NCBI RefSeq assembly: GCF_014898055.3
Contig: NW_023600993.1
Coordinates: 12,812,714 to 12,876,713, forward strand
DNA from: Talpa occidentalis
Taxonomy: Eukaryota; Chordata; Mammalia; Eulipotyphla; Talpidae
Direction of reading: 5' to 3'
Length of the DNA stretch: 64,000 nucleotides
The notes under the pieces were generated by a model, which ran no database searches, had not been told where the DNA came from, and saw nothing but the letters and a program-made list of their open reading frames with translations. Made by a program: the position numbers and the translations under genes. Positions 31,926-44,049 of the stretch are shown here, in pieces (positions within the stretch are counted from its first letter, which is position 1; every line of letters starts with the position of its first letter).

Positions 31926-33304
31926 CTCCAGGCAGTCTGGCTCAGCTCCCCAGCGCTCATCTGTCAGGGTTAGCCTGAACTCTGACTTCAAGGCAAAGCC
32001 CTCCTGTGCCTTCAGGGCGTCCTGCGCCTCTCCTGGAGCCTGCAGTTATATGTACCCTCTGGAGCTGTCATTTAACCATCCCTAGAGCGAGTCCCGCGAT
32101 CTCTGAGGCCCCCACAAACGCGGGGTCACCTACCAGCGGCCTCTGCGGGAGGAACAGGCCACCCACGCTTCCTCGCAGCAGCCAGGAAGCCAGCACCTGC
32201 CAGGGTCCGCGCCAGCGGCCTGTCGTGTTCTCAGTCTCGCCGCAGGGACGATCGCTATCAACAGGAACCTGCGGTGAACATCGCTTAGCTTCCTTCTCTG
32301 GCAACGGCCCCCTCAGAAATCCCAGCCAAAGACCTGCTGGGGCTCGACCTTAGATCTAACGGTCCACACACGTGGCTTCCCTGTTCCCAACTCGGGAGCC
32401 AAGTACAGGAAACCCGGGCTCCCCTGGGGAGCCGAGCAGCGGCCCGCCCTGCCCGGCTCACGCAGGCTGCACGCAGCCCGTCCCGCTGAGACGACAGGGC
32501 GGGGGGCTGTGTCCAGCGCCTCCCGGCTGCTGCCCACTCCCACCAGCCCGCGCCCGCCTCGCCTCGTGCCACCTGCTGCTCGAGGCCTGTGGAGCAGGAC
32601 ACAGGGGCCCAGGAGACAGAGGCCCTGCGGCCCGCCGGGCCCCGCGGGGGTGTGAGCACAGCCTCTGTGCTTTCCGTGACTGAGGAGTTTGGGGCAACAG
32701 ATTCCTGCCGATAAACCCTGCGCTAAGAGCTGTTCCTGAAATGCTTTGTGGTTCAGCCCCGGACATGATGAATTTGTTTAGATGAGCGTCCTGATCAAAC
32801 GTGCTTCATAAGAACCGAATTAGAACATCTCCTAATGCTCTCTTGACGCTGGTCCCGTCCAGCATGAACCTCCAGGGCAGGATGAGCAATCTGGAGATCT
32901 GAAAAAATTCAGACAAGGACTGCCCTGAATAATGCTTACTTTTTTTGGTTACTTACAAACCACAAGCAAATAAATGCAGACGGTGCACATGATCCTGCTT
33001 GCATGAGGGGAGATGGGGTTGCCTTGGTCACAGGTCACAGGTCGACCTCGGCATCTCAGTAGCTTCCCAAGGCAAAGGGTCAGCGGTGCAAGGGCACCGG
33101 AGTTGGAGAGAGCTGGGCTTTCAGGGGGGTGTCCAACCGTCAGGCCTTTACATCACCGCTCAGATCCCGAGGAGCAGACCCCACCCCGGGGCCCGCACCT
33201 GCAAGAGGGACGGGGCAGTTAGGAGCCCGTGGGCAGCGGGCACAGGAGCACTAAGTCCCTGCCACACTCAGCCCCTGCCAGCGCTGTGACGAACTGACCC
33301 ACAG

Positions 33305-33420
33305 CGCGCTCACTAAGAACCAGGCACTTAACACATCTCATTCACCCGACCAGGCGGATGTCATTAGCCCCATTGCACACATGAGGAGCCTGTGCTCAGG
33401 AGACGTGAGGAAATCAGCGT
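33305..33420 (-). repeat. MIR fragment (antisense)
   Basis: ACCAGGCACTTAACACATCT, GTCATTAGCCCCATTGCACA and ATGAGGAGCCTGTGCTCAGG. Confidence 0.7.
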
Positions 33421-34184
33421 TTGCTTCCACGCGGAGGTTGTGTGCAGTCAGCTTGCTACCCAGCTGCCCATCCTAAGCCCGGCTGGGCCGCTCCGCCGCG
33501 GGAGCTGAGAGCAGCCGCAGGCCCATCGCCTCAGGGACACCCGTGTCCTTGGGCTCTGCGAATGTCAGAGCTTTGACCTGTGGCCTCGCCCCTGTGAGAG
33601 CAACGCACCTGCTCTACGGAGGTTTGAGAAGGTTTCCTCTGTCTGACTGCCCTGAGGAGGCTAACCTCCCCCACACTCGTCCTCTGCCCTCTCCTGCTCC
33701 TCGGGAGGGCAAGAATGGGTCTTGGAGACATTTCCTGGTCAAAGAATCAGAATTCACACAGCCGCAGGGACCAGCTCTTCTGTTCCTGGGAGATCTTTTC
33801 CATCTAATAACCTTCCTCAGGCGAACAATGGGCTGAAGAATCACCAAAACCTCCATAGCACTCTGTGCTCCCCCAAAGCTGGGCTTGGCTTCCCCATACC
33901 TGGGCGCCTCTGACATCCTGGAATAGCCCCACTGGGGCTGCTGGGTGGTCGTGGCAGTCACTTAGGTCCCCACTTAGGTCACCCGATCACCCCCCGATCT
34001 TCTAAACCCCGTGACATCTTCTGTCCCAAAGACCACACGCATGTGCCAATGGTGTCTTTCACCAGGGCAGTAGTCACAGGATGGTGGGGTTTCCTCCAGG
34101 AGCCCCTCGCTTAGTGCATTCGCAGAAGTCTTCATCTGTGTAAAAACACGTCCTTTCACAAGGAACCAGCTTGAAAGTCCTTCG

Positions 34185-34370
34185 TGTTCCTGGGGCCGGT
34201 GCTCCTCAGTCTCCGTTGCACCTTAGAATCTCCCGAGGGAATCTAAATCGTGCTAATCCAGGCAGCTCCCCAAACGAACCCTTCCCAGCCTCTGGGGTGG
34301 GGCTGGGTGTGAGGGATTTTTTTTTAAACTCCCTGGGGATTCTAAGTGCAGCCTGTTTGATAGATATTGT
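34185..34370 (+). mobile_element. MER5-like hAT DNA transposon copy
   Basis: TGCACCTTAGAATCTCCCGAGG, an AATCCAGGCAGCTCCCC-like middle, TCTGGGGTGGGGCTGGGTGTG and ACTCCCTGGGGATTCTAAG (pieces within 34217-34351) follow MER5A order. Confidence 0.65.
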
Positions 34371-34920
34371 GCCCCTACTTTGGCCCGGTATCAGCAGGGG
34401 AACAGAAAAGCAGAGGGAAGAAAATAAGACCTCCAGAAACAATTTGTTAGCCTGACACTTGGGCCAGACTCCCTGAGGAATTCAGATTAGTCACCTTCCT
34501 CCCCCTCAAATACAGCAAACATCAATGTCATTTAATTATCGAAAAATAATACTACCCAACACAGGCTGGTCACCTGAAGGTGTATCCTAAGATAGAATAC
34601 TTTTCCAGGCTGTGAGGGTGTTTTGTCCCAGCCTGCTGCTAACTAGCATAGTTTTTAGAAAAGTTGTGATCCTCTAAGATATGGGGCTACCAGATAATGT
34701 TCTTTTAAAATTACAATGCTGCCTAGATAGAAACAGAGCACTGGCTGTGGAAATGTGACTTTAAAATAGTGTCTTTGGACAAAGCTTTCTATCTTTTTAG
34801 AGAAGCTCTAGGAGCTGGGTGGGGCAAATTTGCTCAAAAATCAAGAATAAACCATACTACGTGCATCCAAATCTGCACAAGGCTTTTCAATTCTGCTCTG
34901 AAAATCTATTACAAATGTGT

Positions 34921-35192
34921 TTTTTTTTTAAAGATTTATTTATTTATGCATACAAGAGCTGGGGTACAGACCAGAGATGCAGGGGGTGAGAGGACTCACC
35001 AGAGACAGAGCAGGGAACAGAACAGGCAGACTGACCAAAAACACTGCTGAGGGGAGCAGCGGGCGAGACAGGAGAGGTCTGCTGCGCCATGTGGGTTGCT
35101 CCCTGGCCGGCCGGGTATCGAACTCATGCTGCAAAGGCTGCGGATTGCTTCATAGTGCGGTGCTTAAACACTTGCGCCACCAGGGAGGCCCC
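34921..35192 (-). repeat. tRNA-derived SINE copy 3 (left arm of an inverted pair)
   Basis: In minus orientation the head is GGGGCCTCCCTGGTGGCGCA, with B-box GAGTTCGATACCCGG and tail TATGCATAAATAAATAAATC then TTTAAAAAAAA. It has a perfect 10-bp target duplication ACAAATGTGT (34911-34920 and 35193-35202). Confidence 0.9.
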
Positions 35193-35400
35193 ACAAATGT
35201 GTTCCTTTTAGTAAACTCACAAACAGGGACAGGACTTGCCTCATGAAATAATCAACTTCAAAACTTGGGGACATACTTAGATTGGCGCAGGGCATCACCC
35301 CAGGCATCAGTGAGGGGTGTCCATGCCCTGATTTCCCCAGTGGCATCAGAATCTCACTTCCCATCTTTCTATAAATAACAGACAAGAAAATGGGCTTTTG

Positions 35401-35656
35401 GGGGCCTCCAAGGTGGTGCAAGCGGTTGAGCGCAGCGCTGTGAAGCAGCCTCAGCAGTTCCGGTTTGATCCCCGCCGGCCTCGGAGCAACCCACATGGCG
35501 CGGCAGACCTGTCCTGTCTCCCCCGCTGCTCCCCTCAGCCGTGTATTTCGTCAGTCTGCCTGCTCTGTTCCCCGCGCTCTCTCTGGTGAATCCTTTTACC
35601 CTCCCGCACATTTGGCCTGTACCTCGGTTCTTGTATAAATAAAATAAATCTTTAAA
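35401..35656 (+). repeat. tRNA-derived SINE copy 4 (right arm of an inverted pair)
   Basis: The head is GGGGCCTCCAAGGTGGTGCA, with a B-box-like GGTTTGATCCC and tail AAATAAAATAAATCTTTAAA. An imperfect flanking duplication AAGAAAATGGGCTTT (35384-35398) and AAGAAAAGGGGTTTC (35656-35670), 12 of 15 matching, suggests it is older than copy 3. Confidence 0.88.
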
Positions 35657-35804
35657 AGAAAAGGGGTTTCCCAAGGCACTTGGTTTCCTTCTCCCCAAAT
35701 ATCACACTGCCAGGGCTTATCAGAAGGGAACGGGGGAGGTGGGGTCAGTTGCTTTTGACATTAGGTGGGGACTTTTCGTGGGGACATAATAAATACTCAC
35801 GCCG

Positions 35805-36720
35805 CACTAAACTGATAGCGGATTTATTGCTTTAAGTAACTAAACAAGAAAGAGAAGAGACAGGCTGTTGTTTTGGTCAAGACAATCGGCATTCTCTCTC
35901 CAGGTTTGCCAGCTGCGTCTACTTAAAGCCTTCACAATACTTTCTGGACAATATAAACACGTGACATGGGAAACAACTGGACCAATGACACACTGATTAA
36001 AATAGCACATAACAAGGACTCCCAGCCAGTCGGCTCACCCTGAAATGACAGAAAGAACGTGTGTTCATAGGATGTGCTGGATATAAAGTGTTTTGAAAAA
36101 TGATTTTTGGCATTAATACTAACACAGAATACTTTCTCGGACATTCTGCAAGAGCAGGTGCACAAACAGAATTACCTCTTCACTTCCAGATTACCAGTAT
36201 CTATGGGAATACGTTGAGAAAAGCCAGGCGGTGGGGTGCCTCCCCTCCCCAATGTCACTTTCTTCGCCAAAGCAGCAGGGTCTGAGCGGTCTCGGTGGAG
36301 AAGGGCAGCTGGCAGGGCTCCCGGGGTTGTGACAAGTCACCATGCGGCTACAGAGAGCAGCAGGCGATGGACACTGGGGTGTGGGAACAGACCCCAGCTT
36401 GGTTTGAGCCAGGCATTTGGCCTGAATGCTCCCTGGAGGTCGGGAGGGGCGGGGAACACAGGCACTGGGTGGTGCAGACCCTCCCCTGGGTCTAGAAGAA
36501 ACAACCGGACCATCTTGCACTTGAACACTGGGGGAACGACACTTTCAAATGGATGTGCGGAAACTAACACTGTCAGGGACCCAGCCCTGGGAGGGCCTGG
36601 GTTTGCTCACAAGGAGAGGTCAAGCCAAGCCAAAGGGTGACACGGGCAGCCCCCGGCCCGGCTGCCGGCACAGTGCCTCGGGTCTGCCAGCTCAGGAGCC
36701 TTCAGGTCCACGGCCAAGAC
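35805..36720 (-). other. RFTN1: RFTN1 3' UTR (approximate)
   Basis: About 915 nt from the stop codon to just beyond the first canonical AATAAA on the minus strand. The cleavage base is estimated. No interspersed repeat is evident inside it. Confidence 0.7.
35823..35828 (-). terminator. RFTN1: RFTN1 polyadenylation signal (AATAAA on minus)
   Basis: Plus-strand TTTATT is the first AATAAA met downstream of the RFTN1 stop in transcript sense. It sits about 900 nt after the stop. Confidence 0.7.
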
Positions 36721-37098
36721 TCAGTTGTCTTCTGCCGCGGTGGACTCCACAGGCCCTACCTCGGGGGCGCCCTCCCAGGTACCCTCCCCGGGGTCGGAAA
36801 CCAAGTGCCCCGAGCACGCTGGGCCGTTGTGCACGGTCCCGCCCTCCGCCCACAGCTGGCCGGGGGGACACAGTTTCTCTTCTGTGACCTCTCCGCTGGG
36901 CACCCTCATCTCCTCCGAGGTTCTATCCTCCTGCTGCCGGCTGGCCACACAGTTGCCCACGTCTCCCGCTTTGGAAAACTGGTCTTCTAGGTTCTTCTCG
37001 TTTTCTTCTGCTTGTCGCTTGTCTCTGGCGCCGAGTTTCCCTTTGGATTTCCTCATCTGCCTGTTGTGCATTTCTTCTCGGGAGAATCGCCACTGGAA
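36721..37098 (-). CDS. RFTN1: RFTN1 terminal coding exon
   Basis: 378 nt including the stop. Acceptor CATCTCTAG|TTCCAG. It encodes 125 residues: FQWRFSREEMHNRQMRKSKG, GARDKRQAEENEKNLEDQ (charged, probably helical), then a variable Glu/Gly/Pro-rich tail ending AAEDN with TGA (reverse of 36721-36723). The first 45 or so residues are strongly conserved. Confidence 0.94.
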   Translation of the reverse strand, partial: FQWRFSREEMHNRQMRKSKGKLGARDKRQAEENEKNLEDQFSKAGDVGNCVASRQQEDRTSEEMRVPSGEVTEEKLCPPGQLWAEGGTVHNGPACSGHLVSDPGEGTWEGAPEVGPVESTAAEDN

Positions 37099-40000
37099 CT
37101 AGAGATGAGAGAGGGTGGGGGTCAGCCTTCAGCTCTGGAGGTTGCTGGCTAGCTGGATGGGGGCCCGGAATGCAGTGGCACCATGCACGGGAAACGGTTT
37201 ATTAAGGCTTTACCACACTGTCAATAATTCTGAGTGCTGTGCTAGGAAGAACCAAAATCTGCTGTGTAAATTTTTAAAAAGCTGCCACCTTGGCAGAGCC
37301 TTGGGTGGGAGAGATCTATCCCTCAAGTAAAACATTTGCCTGACTCCTCCCTGCGTCACAGCAATCTTGATGGCACACTCTTTTGGACAAGCCTGGTCCA
37401 TCTGAATATCCCATCGAAGTAGAGAAAAGGGCGTGCAGGGCCTGCTGTGGCTAGGATTTCACATTTCCTCGCTCACTCTGGCCTCCCTGAGCACCCCTAA
37501 ATGAATTCACCTATAATGGCTGATGTGTCACCCTCTTTGGAATTCTCTCCCATGGAGCTGACTGGCTTCCCTTTGGGGCTGGCTCAAGCTTCTACCAACC
37601 AAGCCATGAGTTTCTGATAACAGAGTCTCTCTACACACCTTAGAAGCCCCCCGGCCCCCTCCCCAAAATGGCGCCCACTTCAGCCAAGACACTAACAGGC
37701 GTCCCAAGGCTGTCAGTATGGATGCTGAAAAAGGGAGGTGGGATTGGCCAGAACTCAGGGCCTGTGTAATCTGAAAGCTAAACGTTCTGAGCTATGAAGT
37801 AGGCCACATGTAGAGTACTTGTCTTGGGAAGAACAAGACCATGCTAAGGTACTAACTGCATGTCTCACACAGGGACTAGGTGTCCCATGGCCCTCAATCC
37901 CCAAGCAATCCTTTCACTAGGCATTAGTAGCACCATCTTCTAGATGATCACAGAGGTTCAGAGAGGTTAAGTAACTTGCCCAAAGTCACACAGCTAAAAA
38001 ACAAAAGAGGTGGACTTCAAACACAGGTGTCTTTACTCTGTGTTCTATTTCCAACCCCTCAATTTGGGTGCGCGGCAGGCTTCAGGCTCTGGTTCTAGAG
38101 GGAAGCAGGGAGAGAAGTGAAGGGAGAGGCCACACTTTGGAAGGGCTCAGCCCCAGGCAGCAGAGCCCCAGCTTTCAGGCATTACCATGTTAAGCTGCAT
38201 CTGCGAGGTCAGGAGTCTGATCATCAGGCTGAGTGATGGGCTAATGGAAGTCCAGATTTAACTGCCATTAAAGATACTTTGATTCGGCTTATTAAAAACA
38301 AACAACTACACTGAAGGCTCCTGACAGGCCCATTTTTTTAAAAATCGATGATAAAATGTGAAGGGAGGCCCACAGGTGCGCCTGGAAGGGCCTAAATTCT
38401 CCAGTTCAGATGAGGCTCATACTCGAGTGGGCGTCAGAGTTGCCTGGGGGCCTCTGTCAAACAGACCATCCACCTGACCTGAGTTTCTGACTCTGAAGGG
38501 TCTGGGGAGGGAGGTAGAAACTCCCAGATGTGGCAGATCCTGCTCGTCCACAGGCCACGATTTGATAACCCCGAGCTACAAAAAGCTCCTGGGCAGGGTT
38601 TAGCCGTGAAACATCTTGGGAAAGAGGACGGCAGCCAACAGCCAACACTCCCCCGCCCCAGCGCTGCAGTCCGAGGAAGGGCTTCCTTCTTCCTGCCTGC
38701 CATCGTCCACCTGCCTCCTTCACCAGCCGGGCCTCCGTGCCCCCTCTGAGCGGGGGACACACCTGGGTCTTTAACAAACAGCAGAAACTACAGGTGACCC
38801 TTGAACATGGGTCCCTGGAACTGCACTGCACAGAGCCACTATGACTTGGATTTCTTACAAAATATTGATGGAATTCATAAATGCAGCACACTGCTGTAAA
38901 TGTATTTTCCTGATTTCCTTACTGTTTTTCTCTCTAGCTCACTTTACTGCGAGAATCCAGTATATAATGCACATGACATGCGGAGTACATGTTCGTCCAC
39001 TGGATCACCCATAGGCCGACAACAGGCTCTTAGGAGTTAAGTTTTTGAGGAGTCAGAAGTTGGAGGTGGATTTTGACTGTGTCAGGGGTGAGGCTGTCAG
39101 TGCTGCTTGTAGTGCAAGCACCCACAGGGTGAGCAGGGGGCTGGCCGAGCTGCATGGGGTCCAGGAGGCTGGCAGGCCTCCCAGCCCTCGGTGAGTCTTT
39201 GCGCTCTTGCTCAGTCTCGTCTTGTCTTGTGGTCTCACCTCAGAGTGACGCCGCCCTTTTATCCATCACCGCTAAGCACAGGTGCGAGCGTCTGCACACC
39301 TAGACATGCACACACCCACACATGCACACCTGTACACGCACACCTGCACACCCACACCTGCACATGCACATCTGCACATGCACACCCACACATGCACACC
39401 TAAACATGCACACACCCACACATGCACACACCTGTGCCCCCTGGGCCCAGGTGTCCATAATCAAAGACACTGGTGCCCTGGCCATCCACGCTAGTGGCGT
39501 AAGGGCGGAAAAACCCGCTAACTTCATTTACCCTACACTACCAAACCCCAAGTTGTTCATGAGGCGACCGGACTGCAGATCCTGAGGTTTGGAAAGGAGA
39601 CATCTCAGAAAGCAAGAGGAGAGGCAGGCCTGTGGCGGTTCCCCAGCAAGGGACACTGTCCTGGCTGTAGCTGAGGTCACATCCACAGCTGGAAGGCAGG
39701 CTGCCCAGTCTGGGGCATGCACCCGTATCTTGAGCAGTGCCAGGGGCAGTCTCTGAACTCAACAAACCAGCCACAGTAAAACAGGCTGCCGGCGGCTGGC
39801 CTTCCCCCAGACGGGTGTTTGGGACACTCGGGGGTCCGCTAAGCTGTAAGTGACAGCAGCCTAAGCCAATCTATCTTGCAGCGGGCGCTGACTGCTCCTG
39901 GTGGTTAATGGTGGATTTGGCGGCTGCCTTCTGGTCCTCTGTGCTGTCACCTGTCACATTAGCATCTCAGAGCTTGGAGAGAGCCCTTCCTCTGCACCCC

Positions 40001-43000
40001 ACCCCATCTGGCTTCCAGGCGCCATTTCCTTGGCGTTTCTCCCACGAGTGGGCCACGCTTTCCTCCAGATTTGTTGGCTGGCGAGGGGCTGCTCCAATCT
40101 GTTCACTTGCTAGGCGCTCCTATCTGGGCTCCATGTCCGAAGAACATGAGGAAGCAGGGGTGGGGGCAGGGAATAGTGCCAGGTAGGAGAGGGGCAGGTC
40201 CAGCAGCCGCTTCTGGCAAGTGTGGCCTTGGCCATCAAAGGGGGAGCAAGCTGGCTCCAGGTGACACCTGGCTGGGGCTTTGGCAGTCACTCGGCTGACT
40301 GACCTCTTCCTGAGCAATGGGGAACCCCCTGCGGGAAATTGCAGGAAAGCATCAAAATCATCTGACACCAGGAGAGGGTGTGGGCTCAACTTAGGACCAT
40401 GGGACAAATCCTGAGAACAGCCTCCGTCTCTCAGCATGCTCTGACGTGAGGTCCAGCGAGGGGAGGGAGGCCCCAGGGACCTGGAGGACAACCGGGCCTA
40501 TGAAACATCAGCCACTGTCACTCAGAGCCCTGGGGCAGGGCACGTCCCCAAGGCACGCTGGCTGGGTCTCTCTGCCAAGACCATGAGACTTTGACGTCCC
40601 AAGGGATCCAACAGGCGGGCCAGAGCCCCTGAGCTCAAGCCATGCCCTACACCCCCATCAGACTGCAGCTGACTTCGCACCCCTATTTTCAGCCTGGTGG
40701 GAAGAGCTGGCGCCTCCAGTATCCAGAACCTCTCTCCTTTGCTCCTGGCCTGGCCAGCAGGGCCTGAGCGCACCAGGCCTTCCTGTGCTTTCACCTGTCC
40801 TGTCTGGCAGCTTCTGGTGGGATTGTCAGGGGAACTCAGGTGATCCTGGGGTGCTGAGAGCCCTCAGAAGTCAGAGCAGGCTGCACACCCAACTGCTATA
40901 GAAAAGTCATCCCGTGAGGACGAAGCCTTGCCAAGGAAAACAGAAAAGACAAGGTCACTTACCTTGGATTCCTTTTTCTTGATTTTCTGAGGTAGACACG
41001 GTCTCTGAAGAAAGACAATCTGCTTGGTGGATACATTCCCCTCCCTGTAACATACACAGAGCGGAGAGTGAGTTAGGTTACACCTGAGGGACCCCCAAAC
41101 CTCACACAGACGCGCCATTCCTAACTTCACGAAGGTCACACACCCATGAAAAGGAAAGCAGTCACACAACCGAGAGGGGTCGGGAAGCTAAGACCCCACC
41201 CCCACCTTGCTCCAAGGGGGCTGTTCCAGGGACTACTTCAGGGGCCCAGCAAAAGCTTTGTGGGCGTCCCTGCAGCGTCAGCTTCGTAGCTGCGAACTCC
41301 CCTTCCCTTGATGTGCAGTAACAGCTGGCTGGCATCTCAGCCAAATGATGACAAATTGGATTCTTCAGTGAATCTCAACAGCGAATCTTCAGGCCTCTTC
41401 CAAATCTAGCTGTGGTAATGAGGCTGGGGCGGGGCCTGGTGGCCTGAGATGGGCAGGTAGATGAGGACCTTGGGAAGCACTTGGCCCAGTCCGTCAGCAT
41501 TTACAGGAGCGGAGGGACATCCCGCTGCACACAGGACTCCACTGCGTGTGGCTCTTGGCCACATGGGCTCCAGGGCTGGGGTCAGATTCATCTCTGCTGG
41601 CCGCAGGCTCATGGCTCCTGTGGGGGCAGGACGGGTGGGCACTGGCATTGACCTATGGGCGAGGGGTTCCGGGAAGAGCTGCCCACTTTTCTGGCACTGG
41701 GAGCGAATGTTGCATCTCCCATGAAGACAGGTCCTTGGGGAACCTCCTCTCAAAATGACAGAAGCGCTGTAAAGGAGAGCACAGCCTTGGCCCAGCCTCC
41801 ACCCGCCCGACCACTTTCTGAAATCTCTTTCGCAGATGCCTTCTATGCTGGGGCTCCCGTTACTACGCAGAGTCTCAGAGGCAAAGGAGGTGGAGGAGAA
41901 CATTTCTGATTTTGTTCTGGGGCTGGGCTGGACCATGGCTGGGCCAGAATTGGACTTTTCTGTTTTGACAGACGGGAACAGAAGCTCTCAAGCAGGCAGG
42001 CGGGAGGCATGAGCGAGGATCCGAACCCAGAGCCGCCTGCTTCCACACCTGCTCCACTCCAGATGAGGTTCACTGAGGGCAGAGAGTTAAGGGGGACAGG
42101 GAGGCAGGTGTGACTAGACACCTGCTAGCCCCTCTGGATTTAGCTCAGAAGGTGCTGGGGCTTCACATCTGAAGACATTCTCATTGTGACTCCTGTTCGG
42201 AGCAGAGAGGGAAGTCTGCACGCCTCCATTTAATGGCCCAGAAGACTGACTCAAAGAGGCTACATGACTTGACCAAGGTGGACAGTTAGCGAGTGGCAGA
42301 TCAGGACTTGGGTTGGGTCTTCGGGGCACAAATTCAGGATTCTTTTGACTGCATCACCCTGTGCTCACAGAAGTTTTGCAAACAATATGGCGGCTCTCAG
42401 AGGCCCAGGGCCCAACGGTGTCTGCAGACTGGCTCCTGCAGGTCCACAGACCACTGTGTCCCGCTGTCCAGGAGGGCCCAGACGGGTGTGTGGAGGTGCC
42501 CAGAGAAGGCACTGACTGTTGCCATGATTCCCCACCCGTCTGTGTTCTAGCCTGGTGTCCCCCAGATCTCCAGCCTTGCCTCATGCGGTCCATCACCCTG
42601 CAATGCTGAGTGGCAGCAGGACTCTGGGAAGAGGAGCTCCAAGGGCCCCCGGGAGGGGGCATCCCTTCAGGTCAGCAAACAGGCGGCCTGGCGTAGGAGC
42701 AGGGCCTGACTCCACAGATGGAGGTTTCCCATGTTCCGGCACGTGGCCTCAGGCATGTGATGGCACCTGTGTGACCTCAGTCTCCTCACCTGAAAAGTGG
42801 GAATTCTACCCGCACTCACACACCTATAGGTCAGGTAGAGCTAGTTCAGGCAGCACAACCAATATCCAGATGGAAGGCCTTTTGGCATTCTTATGGCCGG
42901 GGTGAGCCCACGGGCTCAGGGAAGGACGGCAGGGCTGAGTGGACGAGCGAATATGAACATGTAATTACGAGGAGAGTCACTTCGAGGCCGAGACTCCAGG

Positions 43001-44012
43001 GCTCATAGCCCCTCCTCAGGGCTCCTGGCCAGCACCGTGATCCTGACTGAGCCCTTCAACCTCCTGGTCAGACTCCTCAGCTGTAACATGGGTCTAATTT
43101 AAAAATTCCACCTCACAGAAGTTTTTGAAGACTAAAGATTTTATATACAAAGGACGCACCTAAGCCAGCACAGGGCACAGAGCACGTGCTGAATTTCTTT
43201 CACATCTGAGACCCGCAGGTCCCCTCAGCCCAGGTAGCTCATCTTGGACACACTGGGCAGCAGTGGTTCATGGGTCCAGGCTCCCCATGTGAGAACTGGG
43301 GGCCAGGGGAGTCCCCTGAGGGGAGACAGTGACATGTGCTAGCTGGAGAGTGTATGTGACCACATGGGCCTCACAGGATCGACCAGGTCATGTATGTACA
43401 GCAGCGGTTACTAACCAGCCCTGTGCCCAGCCCAGGATGTCAGTAAAAAGAGTGAAATGACTTATTGTTACCTGGTGGTCTTGATGACAGGAGTCGGCAG
43501 CACACAGGTGAGCTGCCAGCCGTAGGCCGCCAGCGAGTTCAGCAGGGGCACGTAGTCCGTCTGCACCTCCACCCCCTGTGGAGAAAAGCCACTGTGAGGG
43601 CGGCGGCGACCCCAGGTCCACGCTGCGTGCCCAAGAGGGGACCGCTCAGCCCGCCAACCGCTGCAGCGGGAAGGGGGGGGAGGCCTGCGGCCCGAGGCCC
43701 GGCTCTGGCTCCGGTGATGCTCGAAGAGTCTGGAGCCAAACTGCCAACATGGGATTTCTTTCTGGGCCCCGACTCGGTCTAAGCAGTCGGCAAGGAATTA
43801 GAGCCAAAGGATTAATTCCTTCATTTTGTTTCGTTCTGGTCTGGACAAATAGCCTCCTGTGAGTTTCACGGAAGCTGCATAATCACCCCTCGCCTCAAAG
43901 ATGGATTCAGGCACGTGACGACACAGGCCGCTCCGGAGGACTCTGGAGCGTGTCATGGGAAGTTCAATTACAGTTGACAAATGATGCGGGCATTTACATC
44001 CAGCACAGGAGC

Positions 44013-44049
<37 letters not shown>

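Larger units (their letters stand above)
28086..35804. other. Intergenic region between convergent OXNAD1 and RFTN1
   Basis: 7.7 kb between the two poly(A) sites. It holds a SINE (28190-28456), MIR remnants (29060-29125, 31775-31925, 33305-33420), a MER5-like copy (34185-34370), an inverted SINE pair (34921-35192 and 35401-35656) and a GC-rich stretch at 32080-32660. The GC-rich stretch has several overlapping open frames in both strands, none with a recognisable protein, so I do not call a gene. 29640-31400 has nothing I can name. Confidence 0.65.
37099..40962 (-). other. RFTN1: RFTN1 last intron
   Basis: 3.9 kb. It holds a MIR (37895-38060), a MER5-like copy (38400-38580), a Tigger-like DNA transposon (38789-39110) and a CA-rich minisatellite (39289-39432). 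No exon or RNA gene was seen in 39440-40960. Confidence 0.75.
41045..43471 (-). other. RFTN1: RFTN1 intron
   Basis: 2.4 kb with three MIR remnants (42195-42365, 42735-42830, 43035-43200). No exon or other named element was seen in 41050-42190. Confidence 0.75.

Noticed and set aside
39289..39432. Regularly repeated units suggesting a CRISPR-like array
   Set aside because: Units are degenerate, contiguous CA-rich repeats without spacers, in a mammalian intron. It is a minisatellite.
41406..41936. 176-residue minus-strand open frame, the longest in the window
   Set aside because: It lies within an RFTN1 intron in GC-rich DNA. No family was recognised, frames are open on the other strand too, and no splice sites are consistent with RFTN1 phase.
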